Both the position numbers and the translations under genes were made by a program. Shown here piece by piece: positions 25,941-39,800 of a stretch of 64,000 nt of DNA. The notes beneath the pieces were generated by a model, which was not told where the DNA came from, searched no databases, and saw nothing but the letters and a program-made list of their open reading frames with translations. This stretch comes from Edolisoma coerulescens (taxonomy: Eukaryota > Chordata > Aves > Passeriformes > Campephagidae): the NCBI GenBank assembly GCA_013397115.1, contig VWZW01005505.1, forward strand, positions 62,001-126,000, in the 5' to 3' direction. Positions within the stretch are counted from its first letter, which is position 1, and every line of letters starts with the position of its first letter.

Positions 25941-28900
25941 TTTAGTGGAGTATAAACAAGCAAACAAAAAAAGGTATTTACCTTTTTATGATCAACAGTT
26001 CAGAAATGGTACTGCTTTGTCAGGGCTTTTTATTGGGGTTTTTTTTTGTGTGTGCATATCAGAAATGAATTACACTGATTTGGCATAAGAATGCCAAAAC
26101 ATAGTTCAAAAATTAGACACAGATTATTGAAAAAGTTAAGTAGCTACGGAACAGTTCGAAAATATAAATTTTCCTTAAAACAAATTGAAATATTAATTTA
26201 TATGGAACTCTCTATTTACAGTTACATATTTATTAGCAGTTGCGATCTCAAACTAGCTGGTAAAAATATTACAGATTAGGTATGTAACTCTTCTCAACTT
26301 CTTTGATTGGTCATTCTTTATGCTATATTAATATGTCATAATATTTATAAAAGCAATATTTGCTAAGTAGTAAATATGTTACAAACTCGGGATCAGATCT
26401 GGCAAACATGTAATCATGCAAATGGTTTGCCACAGCCTGCAGACTTGAGCCATAGAGAATTAATATGATGGCAACTGCATTCTTAATGTCTTAAAGCAAG
26501 CAAGATTTAGCAGTCAGAGTTTCCATTTTGTATCTACTTTGAGTCAGTATGACAAATTATTCAGACTAATTTTTAAAAATCAGACGTAAGGATGAGTAAG
26601 TTTGTTCCAGATGTTTTCCTATCGCAATAATTTTTTTTTAAATCACACTTTGTCTGCTGTGTCAACAGTTAGCATCATGCAAACACTTAAGAGTCACCTA
26701 CCCATAACTGCTATCGTGATATGTTGGAGAAAACACATCCATCTCTATAAGGTTGTCATGACCATTTGCAAGGACTGCTTGACTTTCTAATTCTCTATAC
26801 ATAAAGATACAAAAAGATGAAATTAGAGGTGCAATTTCAAATTAAAGAGTGGGATGATCCCACAAAAAAGAATATACTAATTCTGTTGTGTAATTTTGTG
26901 TGAAACTGAATGTGGGATTTATTTGCCTTTCAGGCTGTCCTCTGAACTGCATGCTGGATTGTAACCTGAAGACACAGTGTTACAAGGCTGCCATTAGGTG
27001 GTCATTACCCTTTGGTGATCCCTTATTTTTGTGCAAGTCCTTGAATAAAATTCCTGACTGCTGCCTGTGGCAAGACAGGCTTAAGGACTGAACAGTGCAT
27101 AGTGGGGGATGTTTACTTGATGGGGCTGGACCAGAGACAAAGTAATAAAAGTGAACTGAGACTATCAAAAGACAGTCTCTTGCCAGCTATCTGGCACAGC
27201 CAGCCAGCCAGAAAAATATGCAGAAGGCTGGCTACCAGAGTGAATGGGGATCTCATGTTCTGCAAATGACAATGCACAGCAGCAGGAGAGGCAAGGAAGC
27301 ATCACAGACTCTGGTTCTCTCACGGAATAGTGAGGAAATGAAGGGAAGAAATGAAGTAAGCAACTATTATTTTGTTTACAACTGCATATTTCTTTTGTCC
27401 TATCTAAAACAGGGAATGATTGACATAGGGAAAAATACTTGGGTCCATTCTTACTTCAGTGGCTGTGTACCTCTGAAAACGGGAATGATAAACTCAAGGA
27501 ATACTGTGTAGATGCTACTGAATTCCGGACTACCGGTGCTTGCCTAAGAGCTGGGGGACAAAATACACAGCATGATCAAGTTCCAAGTACTTATGGTGAC
27601 AGCAAGGGATGTTTGAGCAGGAAAGATGCCAGAGGGATCAAGCAAAAATCCAAAGTAAGACACTATTGACATCAAAGAAAGCTGATAAGCATATGGGCTT
27701 GGTGTTTTAGGATTCAAACAGATGCTCAGTGAGAACCCAACAGTAAGAGAATGTCAGAAGGAAACAGAATTTTTTTAGTCTTTGAAAACAATACTTGATT
27801 TCTAATGTGTTTATATAATGATCCCATAATTATGGCATGTCAATTTTTCAAATGTAATCATGCTGGCAGCAATCTAAGCAGAGTCCTGTTTCTTCAACTT
27901 GCAGATCAGCAATGTGACACCCACAGTGATAAACAGGGTCTTCAGAGCAGGACTTGAACTCCATCCCCAGTTTCTGCCTTTATTTTGTACCGTGCACCTT
28001 CTTAATAGAAGTAACATGTCTAATCAAGTCCATGTGTGAAAACCTGGAAGACTTACAGAACAGAATACTTTTTTAATTTGATTAAACCAGGCACTGTTTA
28101 GTGGGTGGAATGAGTAAAATAGCTGGTTTGAGCAGACTTTAACCTCTAGCAACACTGTGCTTTTGCAGACAATCAATCAGCCTCTCCACAAATTGATTTT
28201 AAACTTCCCTGGAAACTATCAACACCCTTTCCACACCTTAACCAACACTGAAGGCAGTTGGATCATTGGCAATCCACCCCAATAAAGAAATATGGGTATG
28301 TCCATCACACTTTAGGAGTTTCTAAAATCTTCACATTCTAAAATGAACTTTGAATCAAGTTTACAGAACAGGTTTGAAGTGATACATTCCAGGAATTATT
28401 TTGTCTATATTATTTCTGAGATGTCCCAGTACTTTAACTAATTCCTTCAAAATGCTAAAATATTTTCCAGCCATCAAGTATTTCTTCAACCAATTCATTT
28501 TTTCTCGGTAAAATAAGTACGTAAGTAGCTGAATACAGGAATGTACCTACCACTCTACTTTTAAGACTAAGTGGCAGAAGAAGACTAAGCAGCATCTGCA
28601 TAAACTATGAAAACCATGCTAGTTTCTTGGCTAGTTTCTATAAAAAAATTCACAGTCCATCATACTAAATACAGCCATCTTTCAAAGGAGGTATTTTATG
28701 CAGCAAATCTAGTAAGAAAATGCAAAGCTCTTCTTTGATTCACTGGCATGTTAGCACAGTTCTGGATAAAGTTATATAATATTCTCAGAGATTTACTCCT
28801 TGACTGGAATATGTAAATTTCCCCTTGCCAACAAATTGATCTTTTACGTTCAATGCCTAAAATTAATGAAATACTTCCCAGGAAATGCACTAAGAGATGC

Positions 28901-31693
28901 TACCAGCTTATTTTTATCTACAAATTTATGAGTTCTAACACATTTTTCCTCTGTGCATCTCTAACATTCATAATTGATTGTGCATTAGAAAAATTCTGTA
29001 CATTTAAATATTTAACAGAGAGAGCATTTAAAGAAGTCATTTACTATGTATTTTTAAATATCCGTAATTTCGATTCTACTAGAACTCAAAGTCATGAGAA
29101 TAACTACTGATACTGGTGCTCAATAAATCATTACTAAAAGTAGTAGGTGAATAAAAACTTAAAGCTCAATGATAATAAAAAAACTACTAATATTTAATTA
29201 CTAAATCATCTTTTATCATATTGAGACACCTGACTTGTAGTCATATATTTGAATGACTTTGGCGGTCCAACCTGTATTTCAAAGAACAAAATGGAAAGTC
29301 TTTTGATTTCTTCCAAAGTACATGCTATTCTCTAGTGCTGGTTCCTCCACCAGATCTATTGGCTCTACAAATAAACCTAACTTACAGCAGGCTAGGGACC
29401 AGTCATATAGTAAAGATCATTAAATGTTCAATGACAGGTCCTGCAGTCTGCAGGAAATCTACAGAAAATATTCTGTCTTGCTTTTTTTGTTAATGTAGAT
29501 TTTACTGAGCCCAAATAGAGGGAAGACAATTTCTGCCTCTGTTCGGTAACCTCACTGTCATTTAAAGATGGCATCAAAGATGAAAGAAGCACTCACATAA
29601 TTCAATTCATTCAAGTTACAGTTTTAGGTTCTCACAAACATTTAAGCAAAGAGTCTTTTTATATTTAAAAAATTGCAAATTGGAGTTTCTGTTGGACATC
29701 ACTTATCTGTTACCTCACGGTTCATCTACTTAGCCAGTAACAGCAATGCTTCGCACAAATGCATTAATTCTTGTTAATAGTACTTTGCACAGAGCCAAAT
29801 TGCAGTATGTACTATGAAATACAATTGAATCCAATATTGTGAAATATACATCTTGAAGTCACTTTCACTACTACTGCAGAGTGATAGGGACTAAAACCTC
29901 CTCCAGGCTTTGCAAATACATCCCTCTCTCCTACATGCACATACACAAACCCAGCCAATTTGCTGCCCAGCTATTCGTGACAGCAACCTGTACGTCATTC
30001 TTATGCCACCCATCATCAGTATGAGCCTACAGAGCTAGAAAGATAGTTGTGTATATATGCTGGCATACACATTCTCTACCTCTAAACGGCTGTCATCTAA
30101 GTCAGATAAAAAAAAAAGAGAGAAGAAAAAACACCCAACAATAAGCATAAGCTAAAATATTGCCCAAGAGGAAATAAACTTTCTTTTAGTCCAACAAAAG
30201 GATGAAGAGAGAGACCCACCACAAAGTTGTTAATGTAGTTGAAACTAAGCCTGAAAATCACACTCAGTAGGGAACCTTAACCAAAAGGGGAAAAATCAAT
30301 GACAAATAAGATGGGTTCTTCACCTCCAGAGTTCCAACCAAGTAAGACTATTAGAAAAACCACAGTAGTAGGGCTCTGCCAGTTTTTACATGAGATTTTT
30401 ACATTTTACCTCTTTCACAAGTGTTCAAAACTTGAACACTCAAAACACCCTTAGCTTTTCATCAGGAATATCTAAAAGATGAAAAGATTTTATTCTGCAA
30501 AAAATACTTAAGGTTGGAAGTGGCATTCTCATTCAGGTAGTCTTACACTTTTATAAACACAATAAAAACATATATGGCAATAGAAGCAAACATCAAAGAC
30601 CTTACCCATCAACTTAAGATTAACTAGTATCAGGAAAACATCAAACATCTTTTTCCCACTAAAAATCTGTTTCTTCTGTAAGAAAATTCTTTCTTAACGT
30701 ACTAAAATGTTTGAGTATGATGATGAAATCTCTTCAGTGGATTGCTGTTCCACAGTGCTTATGTCTCATAAACAACACAGGAGAGTCCAAGAAAACTAAA
30801 AAAGGAATAGCCATTCCAAACTGTCTAACAGAGGAGCTGCCTGAAACATCTATGGTGATAAAAACTACTTAAAAGAGAATCTTAAGGTCATGTATGTTTT
30901 AAGTTAGTCAAAATCATCTTTACTTTGCTATAAAATGTAATTTAAAGGGATTCAAAGAAGAAACTGAAGGGATTTCATAAACATTTTCAAGAATTACTGT
31001 CAACTTCAATATAGTACTAAATGCTCAGTTTAATAACTAAATTGGAATATTATGGCTTTCCTTAATAAAAAATTAGTGCTGATTGAGTGTTACAGGAGTA
31101 CTAATTAATCAAGTAAATTCAGCTCCGTGCCAGTAAGTCCTATCAATTTTTTTAGTAGATCATTCTGCATCGAAAAAAGCTAGTGTCACCCTTCATATTA
31201 GCTGCTTCTTTCCTAGAGCCAGTTATCAAGGACAAATTTATCATCACACCAGAACTGAATTCTTTTGTCTCACCAAATCCTGGGCACCTTTAAAAACACC
31301 TAGCTTCATATAAGTATTTCTTTAAAGGTACCAAGTATAAGAGTTAAAAACTGTTACTGAAAGTTATTTGACATTTGATCTGTATGACAGTATATATTTG
31401 ACACATAACATCTGGCAAGCAAGGCAAGAAATTTCCTCAAACAGGCAAAAGTCACAGATTATGAACAGGAAGGAAAATGCTTGTCTGGAAAAATTAATAT
31501 ACTCTAATTACTGTGGAATAGGACTGTAAGGGAGAAGAGCGTCATTGCGGATTTTAGAGTGAGGACAGATTTTTTAGGACTGAAAGGTTTTCAGTTTTGC
31601 TTGCTGAATGAGGGGAAGAATTAGCTGTGGGTCAACTTTCATTAGGCTAAATGTTTTCTTTAGCATTGCCAGAGTCTGTAGTAGTACCTAAGT

Positions 31694-31699
31694 AATTAC
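31694..31699 (-). promoter_or_regulatory. TENM3: Splice donor of the TENM3 cytoplasmic exon (GTAATT)
   Basis: On the minus strand AGCAG is followed by GTAATT. The split arginine codon (AG, then G) rejoins exactly with the downstream exon. The donor is weaker than GTRAGT because of the T at +5. Confidence 0.88.
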
Positions 31700-31937
31700 C
31701 TGCTTTCCAGTGGTGCATTACTGCCAAGCACCCAGCTGTCCTGCAGCTGGACTGACTCAGGTGTGGTTTGCAGCTCGGCGGGCAAAGCAGCCGGCGGGGC
31801 CGGACTCTGATTCCTCCTATTTGTCAGTGAGTTTCTGTTAAGTGAGGTGATGGATGGGTGATGCTGTGCTGAATGTTGCTTGTGAGAAGGTGGCAAAGGC
31901 TGCAGGGTCGACTGGCCTTGGTTATTTGGAGGTTGCT
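31700..31937 (-). CDS. TENM3: Teneurin-3 internal coding exon: cytoplasmic domain
   Basis: This 238-bp exon encodes 78 whole codons of the teneurin-3 intracellular domain, about residues 173-250 of human TENM3, plus split codons at both ends. It starts QPPNNQGQSTLQPLPPSHK, continues through SLNRNSLTNRRNQ and a Pro/Ala-rich segment (SPAPPAALPAE), and ends LQDSWVLGSNAPLES. The DSWVL-SN-PLE block is shared by teneurin paralogues; the Ala/Pro-rich part identifies TENM3. On the minus strand the acceptor is a pyrimidine tract ending CTTCTTAG and the donor is GTAATT. The last two bases (AG) join the G that opens the exon at 11777..12015 to make an arginine codon, so the two exons are consecutive in transcript order. 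The segment is low-complexity and likely disordered. One difference from the human sequence as I remember it is Ala for Val in SN(V/A)PLES. The upstream exon is not in the window. Confidence 0.95.
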
Positions 31938-31955
31938 CTAAGAAGAAAGAAAATT
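31938..31955 (-). promoter_or_regulatory. TENM3: Splice acceptor of the TENM3 cytoplasmic exon
   Basis: On the minus strand a T/C-rich tract ends TTCTTCTTAG immediately before AGCAACC. The exon's first two bases, AG, would complete a glutamate codon from the previous exon. An alternative AG lies two bases further in, but the glutamate preceding Gln in TENM3 favours this one. Confidence 0.85.
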
Positions 31956-33767
31956 AAAGTTCGTTATACAACATCTTGGCATTTGCTACAACCAAAGCAG
32001 AATGAGAAATTCAATATAATCCTATCATCTAATATATTTGCATATTATTCTATTAGCAGACATTCAGTGACATTCTGTAAGAGCAAGTTTACCCTTGATA
32101 CACCAAGTTCTAATTAATATACAACAGATGGTAAAATTGCTTTTGGTTTTAATTTGTTTCAGTTTTTTTCTTTAATCTGGTTTTATTAACACCTACAGAA
32201 AATAGCATCTGACAGATCCCCTAATGTGCCTTTAGACTTCAGCTTTTTTTAACAAACCAACCCTGAAATTAAATGGGTAATTTCAGTAGAACACAAAGGT
32301 TTTCAAAATGCATATAATCCCTATAATTATTTAATGGAGTTTTTTAAGCTTTATTTAACTGCAATAAATTATTACAAGCTAGTTGCTAAACAGCAGTAGA
32401 CTACTCTAGTTTAGTGCATTTCAAATAAGGCAGATCTGCACTATGATCTGCTAATAGATGCTAAGTATTCTTTAGCAGAAGGTCACTCTGTGAAGCAGAT
32501 GTTGCTTCATGGATATTTAACAGACTGATTCACATCTGATTACAACGTCAGAAGACTCATATACTTAATGACCGTCACATCCATTAGAACACACACAGAA
32601 CAGATTTTCCAATTTCACACCATGCAATATAACTGCAGCTTGGAGGAAGTCACAGGTGATAAGAGAGTCAGGCCATCAAAACAAAAGGAAATATTTTCTG
32701 ACTTAACCAAAGCACACAATGCCCATAAAGCCTAAACACAAAACCTCAAACCAGCAAAACCTGCAATCAAACACCTCCATCAATGTTAGGTTTTAACAAT
32801 CTGTTCAGTAAAATCAGTGGCAAATAAGTCATAAATTGAAGACGAACCTTTTACAACACAATGCACACAAAACTAAAGAAACCTTGACACTAAATTTACC
32901 ACAATTTAGCAGTGAGTGATGACACTTAAACAGGTAACACTTAACAATTATGTAATTCAAATTGCAATCTATTTCCTAAACTAATATAGCAGAACACATT
33001 TCATAATATAAATGCAAGTGCTAAGCAGAGCAGAAGATACAGGGCATGCACTTTTCTCGCAGTGCAAAAGCTTTCAGGTAGTTTTTAAATTAGTTGTTTG
33101 ATTTCCATAAGCAATTCCCTTTTGGAACTGGCTATAACTGCAAATTGTTACAAACTCAATAATAAAACACCGGTACAGAGAACACAGGAAAAGTAGTTCT
33201 GTTGGAACAAATGTTTCCAATAACTTACAGGTGACTACTATAAAATTAACTTAACTGTGAGCAATTTCCCAGGTTGTGAACACAAGACAATAGGAAAATG
33301 TTAAGAAACAGACTTAAATAGAAAAAACATGCCTTTGGAATAATTTCCTTTCTGAGAACCACATTCACCTTTTCAGTGATTTTGTGTGGTCAACATGACT
33401 TTTGTCACAAACAACAGCAATGCTGAATCTCTCGTTAAAAGAATGACAGCATTTATACTGCCAGTAAGATTTTCAACACCAAATCCGTAATATATTAATA
33501 AAAAATCCCCATCCAGGTAGGATACAATTGATCAGCTTTGTCTTCACCAACACTGACACAAAGGGTGTCACTGAATGTGATTACAATCACTATCAAGGGC
33601 TTTAAGCCACATTTCAACAAGTCCGCTAAAGAAAGTTAACAGACCAACACTAGAGCAAAGAATATTCCCCATATCTACTTAAAATTTTATCTGATTTAGA
33701 TTACAAGCTATTATAAGCTGGTGCAAAATTAACTGTGGCCTTATATCTTGTAAAACATAGGTGCACA

Positions 33768-33845
33768 TGCATATAAAAAATTATATATGTGCATATGTGT
33801 CTATGTAAGTATTTACACATGTGTATATGTAAATATATCTGTATA
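33768..33845. repeat. TA/TG-rich alternating purine-pyrimidine tract
   Basis: Repeated ATATGTG, CATGTG and TATATGTAAATATAT units. It is low-complexity DNA, an impure (TG/TA)n microsatellite. Confidence 0.7.
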
Positions 33846-36800
33846 AATTATTAGTCACACAAATTAATTACAAAGGTTACAGAACTATGGCAGGTGGAAT
33901 GAAGTAATTTATTTTTAATCAGATAGATAAATTACTTAAAATTGTTCTTAGGATCTGACTTTTCTTTTTTATTGCTCTTTTTGATTCTCCTACCTGCTTA
34001 GCTTTTTGGGACAGTTTTGCCATAATCAGTGCAAAACCCTCCTCCACTGCAGCTTCTACCAGCTGAAATGTTATCCTGACATCCCTCTTGTTCATTAACT
34101 TCTCTTCTCATTTACAATCTCTGCTGAAAATCAATCTTTTAGTCTATCATTTGTAGTACTAAAGGTCTTGCACTATTCTCTGCTAAAGACAAAGTAGAGG
34201 ATTAATCATCGTTGTTGTCTTGCACAAAGAAGGGTGTGAGTGCCAGGCTTGTCTCGGGTAGGTGTCAGACCTTCCCACACACTCTACTACCAGTGAGGAA
34301 GATGAATAGTGAGGGCTCTGTAAAGGATATTTATGTACTCCCCAAATAAATGCACAGATCTAATAGTTACCCTGATAATATGCTGGAAGAGTGACATTGT
34401 ATTACTCAGACCATAGGCCAGCTATTGGGGATTTAGATTATTCCCCTATGAATTTACTATGAACCAAAAGGCCCTTCTCCTATATCACATATAAACATTA
34501 CTGACACTGAAGATACAGAGGAACATATAAAAGAAATTAAAGGGAGGGTAGAAGGGAGCTAGAAGGCCACAGCAAGTCCAATTTGGCAAAGATCACTTGT
34601 CTTCCAATCCCACTTTCTCTCTCTATAGGATGCTGACAAATTGCATTTTCTAGTGTCTGAGGGTGGCTTCAATTGGCAGGGGATCTACAGCTTCCTCAAA
34701 ATCAAAAATGCCTGAAAAATCTGGAATGATTTATTTATTTTCTAATTGTGCAAAAGCTACAGGTAGAATTGCATTTAACAAAGTTAGATTTTCCACAAAT
34801 CAACAGAGCTAAAATCTATACCCTCTAAATATCCTCAGTCTTACACTGTAATTCTGAATGAGAGATCACTGATGACTGCTCTTTGGGTCTTTTCTTCAAC
34901 CTGCCAGATTTCCCCAATACACAGTTCTTCTAACTGCTGTACAATTTCTAACAAAAAGCCTTAATGTTGTACCACTGATTTGTGAGGAAGAGAGAATCAT
35001 CACAATAGTCATGTTTTGAACGCTGTTCTTAAGCTGGAGCCAGATTCCCTTTCTCACTCTTTTAAGGAGTTAAGAGCTAAAGAACAGCATTTAGTATTAC
35101 TGAGGCTTTCACACAAAGCTATTGGTCTTCAGGAGTAACAGCCTCTCAACATCCCTGGGACACTGGAAATATTCTCAACGCACAGGCAGGGAAACTGAGG
35201 CGTATATGTTAGGTGATTCACACAGCTCTCCTGAGAAATCAGCATTACTGCCAGAATAGTTCCAGTTTTTTTGCTTTTCCTACTTAAGGAGTTGATAAGG
35301 ACAGTGGGAGTTGCATGACACAATATGTACTTCATTAACTCTGCAGCACTGGATACTACTCCCTGTAATATATAGCCCTGCATGTGCCACAACGTCTAGT
35401 GTCGAGACCCTGTAACTCCTCTTTCCTCCCTATCAACCAGTGTGTTGGAAAATGGGAGTCCTAAAGGGAAATACTTCTTCCCTTGGTTATTGAAAAGACA
35501 GCAGCCCTGAGACTTGGCCAGCTCTCTCACAACAAACCACTTATTAGAAGAAAAAGCATTCAAATCTGATAAAGTGCAATTGGGTTGAAATACTTAAGAA
35601 CTATTCCAAAAAGGTACAGTTGCTTTGCCTTAAATTGGATTTTAAGTGCTATCTTAATTGATTTAATCTAAATGGGAATGTTTAATTTACACTAAAAATA
35701 AGCAGATATGGGTACAGGTAGGCTAATGTCTAAAAATGTTAAGTTTAAATTATAACGTTCTTGTTCGGTCTAGACCTTAATGACTGTAGAGCAATTCCAT
35801 TCATCTTAAAGAGAAGATTTCTGCAGCAAGAAGCAAATGTAAACTGGCCCAGCAACCAGCCTGTCAAAGTTCTTCAGGTACAACAAACAAAATCCATACT
35901 CTTGAGACAGTTGTTGAGTAAGTCAGCATCAATAATTATGTGTGTGAACATACGTACTGAACTCGGAAAAGTCACAAGAAATTGTGTAGAAAGCTGTCTT
36001 ACTACAGTTACGTGGTTTTTGCAAAACATATTTAAATTGTTATTTACCCTAGGGAATCACAGTGAAGCAAAGCAGCCATTTCAATTGCAGAGGTAAATTA
36101 TATGCAGCTCTATAGCCTTTCACAAAACCTTTTCCTCTTTTATTTTTCAAAAAGTAATTTACATTTAATTAATTTTATCATTTAATTGTTACAGGATTTG
36201 AACAGCATATGAAGGAGAGACATTTATAATATCGACAGCCATGTGGGGCAAAGGGGTTAATTCAGAGGCAGAAAAGCAGACCAAGTATCCACAAAAAAAA
36301 GTAATTTGTTTCATATTTTGTGTGATAGTCTTTCTGTAACAGATAGATCATTGAGACCTGTCAGCTAGCTACTCATCTAAGAAAAAGAAGTGATTTCCAT
36401 TTGATAAGGATTAGGCTTTTAAACAGTGTATAATTAATGTGAACTTGGAGTTTCCATGACAAACACAAAAGCAGTCTTCCATTATGATATAAACATTTCA
36501 AATGTGAACAAAATGTTATTCAATATCTATGTCGGTGAGAGTCTTAACTCTTTCTGGTCAGGCTGCTCCTTTTCTATTCTCTCTTTAGAAGAGTCTCTGC
36601 CATAGTAAAGGAAATATCCATAATACTAGAAGTAAGAATCTGCAGTAGACGGAATGTTTTAAAAAACTGGTAACAAAAAATACAACCTTTCGTTTGCAGG
36701 TCACTGGTCCCTGGTCTGCTAGCCCTTGATTGCTAGCAGTAAAAACTAATTTCTGTAAGAACTGGTTTGATTTCCTCAATAAAACCTTCAATGGATTTCA

Positions 36801-39800
36801 AATTTTACCTAATTGACACATGGTCATATCTCCAAAAGTACTGTAAGCAGACGTGGGATTTACCTCAGAAGTCCCTGAAAATTGAAAAGAGTGGGTATTA
36901 TGGCTTAATTATTCCTAGAGCTCCCAAAGGAGCTCTTTTTTTAAGTACCTGCTTGCAGAGGGTAAGACAGGCTACCTGTACCGCTACGGCCACGGCTTCA
37001 GGGATTCTGTGGGCAAGTAAAACCGATCACTCCAGAAAGCTCTGGTCTGGGAGCACCTTCCATGAGAAGCCATATTTAATTAATGAAAACGTAAAGAAGG
37101 TTATGTGTTCAGAAAAAAATGGAGTATTTAAGCGTTCATTTGTAATTAGGCAGATCTGTCTTTTGAATGAACCACTGGTTCAGTTCAGTTTTTTCTGCCA
37201 GGGTGTGCAAGGCTCAAAGCTTCCTTTCTGATCATTTACTACAAGCCATAGGGGTAATTCAAGACAAGTTGCTGTATGTGCCTATTTTGTGGTTAATCCC
37301 AAGTATTTGCTTAGTCTTATTCACATCCAAATTGGCTCTGCTCTGCCAACTGCTTTAAGGATCCAAACCACACACTCAACCCAGAGAATGAGGTGACACA
37401 CTGCCTACCACCAGAGGAGAGTCCTTTCACTCTGATTTGTTGTCAGCGTGCCCATCCTTTTCTGCGTGGTTTACAATTAATGGACACAGAGATGGAAACA
37501 GAATTAACCCACAGCCACTGCTGCTGACTTCCTCTTGAAGCACTCTGTGCTCCTGTGCTACATACACGGTGACAAGCATAAGGAGAAGTGACAAGGACAC
37601 TTTGATCCAGATATGCACCTTGTGTGTGTGTATGCTATTACAATATAACATGGGCAAAAGGCAAACAAGTAGCTTGATCAAAGTGGGCCAACGTTTGTCT
37701 CCTCACCAGTACAATGCCTGTAGGGTCTGACAACCTGTCAAGCTACCTGGGAGTGAGAAATTTCCAGTGAATTTAATGCAGGATAAGCTCTGAAAGATCG
37801 CACTGCCTTGCTTATGATCCTAAGTTTGGGAGAAATAAAAAAGAAAACCTTAATTTTGTTAATTTATATTACACATTTTTCTTTAGATCTCAACATGACT
37901 TTACTTATTAAAGAGAAATAAAGACTTCTGCTCTGAAAGGGAAGAAAGACTTATTTGATTGTGGAGAAACTCAAAATGATCCCATGGTTCACATGTGGTG
38001 TCTGTCTAAGACCAGGTGACGAGAGTAGAGAAGTAGCTGGGGCTCCCTGGAGGGCAGCAAGATAGTCCTTAATATGCAACATTGGTGTTTAGACCACGAA
38101 GTACATGCTGATAATTTCCCACACCCTATAAGGACACTGTTCTTTACCAGTTGAAAATATACAGGAAGACAAAGAAACAAGTCATGAAAAATAACTGCAA
38201 GCTTTAGGAACTGAAGAAAAAATACTTTAACCAATGTCTTTCAGTTATGCTATCTACAGGAGCTTTATACTTCCAGTTAAAGGTACACTTGTAACTTCGT
38301 CTGTCTATTTCACATCCACTGAGCATAGTGTTTACCCTCAACATCTTCATACTGATAATATCTGTGCATTCTCAGATGTTTTATAATTCAACTCTCCCTA
38401 ATGTTTTAGAACCTTACTGCAGAAATAAAAAGCACTGGTTACTAATCTATTCACAAAAACTTTGTAAAGTGTATGAACTGAGCTTTAAACTTACTTGAAA
38501 GGCATATTTTTTTGTCCCTGATATTTTTAGAATAAACAAGCTGAAAAGCTATACCCTATATGATATGTGACCCTATGAAGATAGATAACATAACTTTCTG
38601 TTTTATGGCATTTACTTTGAAAATCTGATTAAGATAGATGTCTCCAGTTTGTAATTCTTCAATGTCATGTTGTCATAGCTCCCATCAGCAAGATGCTTTA
38701 AAGCCTTTCGATTAATATTGTATGCCAGCACTGAAATTACATCCTTTGTCGTTTAGTTCTTAATGGTGCAAGTGATATCTATCAAGTAGTGTTTTATGAA
38801 GCATGTGTGATTTTTATTACAGGCTGTTTTCACAAATCTTCTTCAGGTTTCATAAAGACTGTTCATGGTTCACAACAAATATGCCTTGCATTTAAAATCA
38901 TGCCAATTCTCAATGGAAAATAAACCTTGGATTTTTCAGCAAGGTTTATGAATAGAACAAAACTCTTCCTTAATTTAAATCTGTATATAATCATCTTGAT
39001 TAGCAAAGGAAAAATATTACTGTAAGCCCCTCCACTTTGCATGAGAACTCTATAGTAAAAAAACCCTCCCAACAACAAAAAATGTAATAATGTATTCACA
39101 AGTTTCACAAGTAAAAGGTTACATTTGCCAAATCTTCTAAGTGCCCTAATATTTAAAATAAAGATGGCACACAGGTAAAACACAAGATGCAACACTCCCC
39201 TGTAATCCAAATACAACCAAGATCTTAATTTGCAGCATCCATATTCGTAAAACAAGATGGATAGAGTCAAAATTTCTTCAATTTACTGGAAACCAGACAG
39301 TTAGGGGTAGCTGAGAAGGAATCTTAGGGTTGGCTATTTTTGGTCAACCTGCCATTTAAGTGGAAATCTGCAAAGCCAATAAAACTTGGGCCTCAGATGA
39401 CACATAAGCAAAACATATTTTTCAAGTAATTTTTTGTCCAAAGACACAAAGAACTGTCTCTTGATGCCTAACAGAGTAAGGCAAACACACTGCAGGAAGA
39501 AATACTGCCCATTGAGAAGAAAGCGGGCATTTCTTCCACAGATGGTGGTGAAAGGAAAAATCGCAGGATTTACTTCTGAAAGGTTTATTAAATGTTGTTT
39601 CCACTCTCTTGTTCACTGTGGGAACGGAACCAGCTCACTTTTAAAGCATTTTTTCCACTAGCTGGAATCGATTCTCAAAGCATTCCAACATAAACACCTC
39701 CAGCCTGCAACCACTCCATTAACCCTTTCAATACATACGTAACACACAGTCAACATTATGGCAGGCAAAACCTGTTTAACTTAAATACCATAGGTGATAA

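Larger units (their letters stand above)
12016..31699 (-). other. TENM3: TENM3 intron, complete (19,684 bp, phase 2)
   Basis: This intron separates the cytoplasmic exon from the transmembrane exon. It opens on the minus strand with GTAATT and closes with a pyrimidine tract and CACAG. It interrupts an arginine codon after the second base. Recognisable content is the nested CR1 pair at 14445..16124, a short A-rich ATAGAA repeat near 24671..24717 and an AT-rich block at 25561..25940 that looks like possible conserved non-coding DNA. The rest (12016..14444 and most of 16125..31699) is AT-rich single-copy-looking sequence. I saw no further exon, RNA gene or intact mobile element in it. Confidence 0.9.

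Noticed and set aside
31854..32117. Plus-strand open frame of 87 codons overlapping the TENM3 exon
   Set aside because: It is antisense to a confirmed exon, has no recognisable domain and is explained by the base composition of the exon.
36917..36943. 8-bp perfect hairpin (AGAGCTCC/GGAGCTCT) followed by seven Ts, resembling a bacterial intrinsic terminator
   Set aside because: The window is bird intronic DNA, so factor-independent bacterial termination does not apply. No RNA polymerase III gene lies upstream.
36767..37231. Longest plus-strand open frame in this region, 154 codons
   Set aside because: No domain similarity, no splice or promoter context, and mixed low-complexity composition. 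A frame of this length is expected by chance in 64 kb.
38863..39270. 135-codon minus-strand open frame with hydrophobic stretches
   Set aside because: AT-rich DNA on this strand encodes Leu, Phe and Ile by composition. No family is recognisable and no splice-site framing is present.
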